Below, in pieces: positions 24,107-24,155 of a stretch of 24,155 nucleotides of DNA; positions within the stretch are counted from its first letter, which is position 1, and each line of letters opens with the position of its first letter. The notes under the pieces were generated by a model that saw only the letters and a program-made list of their open reading frames with translations, made no database searches and was not told where the DNA came from. A program made the position numbers and the translations under genes. This stretch comes from CAYGTK01 sp964352775. Its GTDB lineage: Bacteria > Bacteroidota > Bacteroidia > Chitinophagales > CAIOSU01. The stretch is taken from assembly GCA_964352775.1 (NCBI GenBank), contig CAYGTK010000038.1:1-24155 (forward strand), given 5' to 3'.

Positions 24107-24114
24107 TATCTTTA
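24107..24114 (+). promoter_or_regulatory. Possible -7 promoter box for the gene at the right edge
   Basis: TATCTTTA matches seven of eight positions of TAnnTTTG. It is 23 bp upstream of the ATG at 24137 and 27 bp after the metG stop. The gap shows no T-rich hairpin that would end the metG transcript. Confidence 0.4.
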
Positions 24115-24136
24115 GGCATCTAAAAAATTAATTAAG

Positions 24137-24155
24137 ATGTTGAAGACAATAACCT
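24137..24155 (+). CDS. Start of an unidentified gene (cut by window edge)
   Basis: An ATG at 24137 opens a frame MLKTIT that runs off the right edge. It is preceded by an A-rich stretch and a plausible -7 box, which is the usual layout here. Six codons are too few to name a product; the lysine followed by hydrophobic residues would be compatible with a signal peptide, but this is not established. Confidence 0.35.

Overview
The window looks like a chromosomal segment of a Bacteroidota bacterium, probably a Flavobacteriia- or Cytophagia-like marine or environmental species. The reasons are: moderate-to-low G+C by eye; TonB-dependent receptors with N-terminal carboxypeptidase-regulatory-like domains; a type IX secretion (T9SS)-style sorting domain beside a PorV-family barrel; promoter boxes of the TAnnTTTG (-7) kind before several genes; and few recognisable Shine-Dalgarno sites. 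No rRNA, tRNA, CRISPR array, transposase or integrase was seen. The genus cannot be fixed from the sequence alone.

Left part (1-4550): a cut-off DUF177/YceD gene, then pdxA (vitamin B6) and an M17 leucyl aminopeptidase sharing one base in a TAATG junction, all on the minus strand. Divergent from these is an overlapping plus-strand pair, rsmA (16S rRNA dimethyltransferase) and a D-2-hydroxyacid dehydrogenase of the phosphoglycerate dehydrogenase type.

Centre (4593-13854): the most distinctive region, a single 9.2-kb transcription unit with a -7 box in front and a strong intrinsic terminator behind. It encodes a 1277-residue TonB-dependent receptor without a SusD partner, a 1398-residue secreted protein with calcium-loop repeats and a T9SS-type C-terminal domain, and a 362-residue PorV/PorQ-family outer-membrane barrel. 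I read it as a candidate outer-membrane module in which receptor, surface partner and dedicated secretion shuttle are encoded together. Its substrate is unknown.

Middle right (13874-17095): housekeeping genes greA and a HIT hydrolase, convergent with ruvC, then a flippase-like membrane protein (LPG-synthase TM family) overlapping a DUF3108 protein.

Right part (17096-22003): a vitamin-B1 locus on the minus strand. The chain is an S66 LD-carboxypeptidase, a small thiamine-binding-type protein, a PnuC/PnuT transporter and a NadR-like kinase, joined by overlaps or tiny gaps. It is followed by a complete TPP riboswitch with its own promoter and a TonB-dependent receptor, presumably for thiamine. 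The layout suggests outer-membrane uptake, inner-membrane passage and trapping by phosphorylation. On the plus strand the window ends with metG and the first codons of another gene. No stretch longer than 300 bases lacks a gene.
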